DNA of 64,000 nucleotides from Nocardioides xinjiangensis (GTDB lineage: Bacteria > Actinomycetota > Actinomycetes > Propionibacteriales > Nocardioidaceae), in assembly GCF_017916455.1 (NCBI RefSeq), contig NZ_JAFMSY010000001.1:496001-560000 (forward strand), read 5' to 3'. The position numbers and the translations under genes are program-made. Of this stretch, positions 63,072 through 64,000 are shown one piece after another. The notes below the pieces were generated by a model, which was given only the letters and a program-made list of their open reading frames with translations, ran no database searches and was not told where the DNA came from. Numbering within the stretch: position 1 is the stretch's first letter; each line of letters opens with the position of its first letter.

Positions 63072-63842
63072 TCATCGCTCCGCGTCGGCCCGGTTGGCCT
63101 GGTCGGGCTGGTCGGGCTGGTCGGGCTGGGGCGGGCGAGCGGCGAGGCGGACGCGCTGGCGGCCCATCGAGTCGAAGTTGCGGTCGTCGAGCCAGTCGTC
63201 GAGGGCCTGGCGCACGCGCGGCCACTCCAGGTCCGTGATGGAGAACCAGTCGGTGTCGCGGTTGCGGCCCTTGTAGACCACCGCGTTGCGGAAGCGCCCC
63301 TCCCAGATGAACCCCAGGCGGATCGCCGCCCGGCGCGACGGCGCGTTGAGGCTGTCGCACTTCCACTCGTAGCGCCGGTAGCCGAGGTCGTCGAAGACGT
63401 GGCGCATGAGCAGCGCCATCGCCTCGGTGGCGGCTCGGCTGCGCTGGAGCTGCCGGCCGAAGGCGATCCCGCCTACTTCGACCGAGCCCATCGCGGGGTC
63501 GATCCGCATGAGCGAGCAGAACCCGGCCGCGCGACCGGTCTCGCGCGGCACGATCGCGTACATCACCTGGCCGGGGTCGGCCGCGCCGCGATGCACGATG
63601 TCGGCCAGCTCCTCGCGGTCGCGGGGCCGGTCCCAGGCGAGGTACGTCCACAGCGGGTCGTCGTCCGCGCCGCACACCGCGGCGAGCAGGTCGTCGACGT
63701 GCTGGGGACCGATCGGCTCGAGCCGGACGCCCTTGCCCTCCAGCACGTTGCCACCGGGCGGCTGCACGGGCGCCCAGTCCACCGGCCGGCCGATCCGCTG
63801 ACCGTGGGCGTTGGTGCGCGGGCCCTGCGTGTGCGCGCTCAC
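63072..63842 (-). CDS. GNAT-family N-acetyltransferase (RimJ/RimL type)
   Basis: A 256-residue acetyltransferase. The fold starts after a 40-residue polar lead (GVRLEPIGPQHVDDL); SVEVGGIAFGRQLQRSRAATEA covers the acetyl-CoA loop region, and RYEWKCDSLNAPSRRAAIRLGF is the typical RimJ/L end. The C-terminus has three Pro-Asp-Gln repeats encoded by a 9-bp tandem repeat. The GTG start overlaps the kynU stop (GTGA), suggesting cotranscription with kynureninase. The acceptor is unknown. Confidence 0.92.
   Translation of the reverse strand: MSAHTQGPRTNAHGQRIGRPVDWAPVQPPGGNVLEGKGVRLEPIGPQHVDDLLAAVCGADDDPLWTYLAWDRPRDREELADIVHRGAADPGQVMYAIVPRETGRAAGFCSLMRIDPAMGSVEVGGIAFGRQLQRSRAATEAMALLMRHVFDDLGYRRYEWKCDSLNAPSRRAAIRLGFIWEGRFRNAVVYKGRNRDTDWFSITDLEWPRVRQALDDWLDDRNFDSMGRQRVRLAARPPQPDQPDQPDQANRADAER
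63099..63125 (-). repeat. CTGGTCGGG x3 within the GNAT gene
   Basis: Three perfect 9-bp copies (63099-63107, 63108-63116, 63117-63125) encode PDQPDQPDQ near the C-terminus. Changes in copy number would keep the frame. Confidence 0.9.
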
Positions 63843-64000
63843 CGCAGGGCCTCCGCGACCGCGGCCATGCCACGCTCGACCTCGTCGTACGACGTCGACA
63901 GCGGCGACAGCCCGATCCGCAGCCCGCCGGGGTCGCGGTAGTCCGGGATCACGTCGCGCTCCCAGAGCCGGGCGGTCACCTCCCGCATCCGGTCGTGGTG
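63839..64000 (-). CDS. kynU: kynureninase, C-terminal part (cut by window edge)
   Basis: The last 53 codons of a minus-strand gene entering from beyond the window. VTARLWERDVIPDYRDPGG followed by LRIGLSPLSTSYDEVERG closely matches the end of KynU, which splits kynurenine to anthranilate and alanine. The catalytic lysine is outside the window. The stop overlaps the GNAT start. Confidence 0.8.
   Translation of the reverse strand, partial: HHDRMREVTARLWERDVIPDYRDPGGLRIGLSPLSTSYDEVERGMAAVAEALR

Overview
The window is chromosomal DNA of a high-GC Gram-positive actinobacterium. Codons are strongly G/C-ending, many start codons are GTG, and several promoters look leaderless. Family-level signs (DUF5709, a BioQ-type biotin regulator, an ILV leader peptide before ilvB, a Streptomyces-type XylA) fit the Nocardioidaceae; Nocardioides is my best guess, made without a database search. 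About 58 protein genes, two short leader-peptide genes and two tRNA genes fill the window. I saw no insertion sequence, prophage, CRISPR array or rRNA, so this reads as core plus niche-metabolism chromosome.

Layout. 1-1299: Ada/AlkA DNA-repair fusion (cut). 1373-7307: a CitA/CitB-type two-component system divergent from a tctCBA tricarboxylate transporter with a coupled universal stress protein. 7313-24855: a large minus-strand sugar locus: xylulokinase, ROK repressor, ribose/xylose-type ABC transporter, Gfo/Idh oxidoreductase, xylose isomerase, a giant secreted ThuA/sorbosone-dehydrogenase multidomain protein, a TIM-barrel isomerase and a CopC-like protein. The ROK gene is preceded by a perfect TTAGTTTG/CAAACTAA operator flanked by two GTGA-N6-TCAC sites. 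The three larger gaps in the distal part of this locus carry strong hairpins, one a possible three-way junction with GNRA-type loops. 24921-28544: tRNA-Gln and tRNA-Glu with a terminator, CPBP protease, gltX and a fumarylacetoacetase-family gene.

28579-37506: PLP decarboxylase, a glycosylase-annotated family, sulfotransferase, pentapeptide protein, then bioQ/bioYMN with two tandem operators, amidase, and an FMN reductase/TetR pair. 37475-39176: citramalate synthase behind an isoleucine-codon leader peptide and intrinsic terminator. 39317-46562: small acidic protein, AlkB fusion, DUF5709, M43 protease, Ser/Thr kinase, DksA-like zinc protein, NhaA-DsbA fusion. 46600-48926: ilvE, leuB and a 46-residue small protein. 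49218-56614: methyltransferase, a YczE/YczR-type pair, serA, YdeI-like, FrnE-like, NCS1 permease. 56736-60284: ilvC, ilvN, ilvB behind an Ile-Leu-Val leader attenuator. 60394-64000: pterin dehydratase-VOC fusion, S66 peptidase, DUF6973-like protein, VOC protein, GNAT and the end of kynU.

Two themes stand out. One is branched-chain amino-acid synthesis (cimA, ilvE, leuB, ilvBNC) with at least two attenuators. The other is a catabolic sugar locus built around xylose but containing ThuA, Gfo/Idh and TIM-barrel isomerase proteins usually met in 3-keto-glycoside metabolism.
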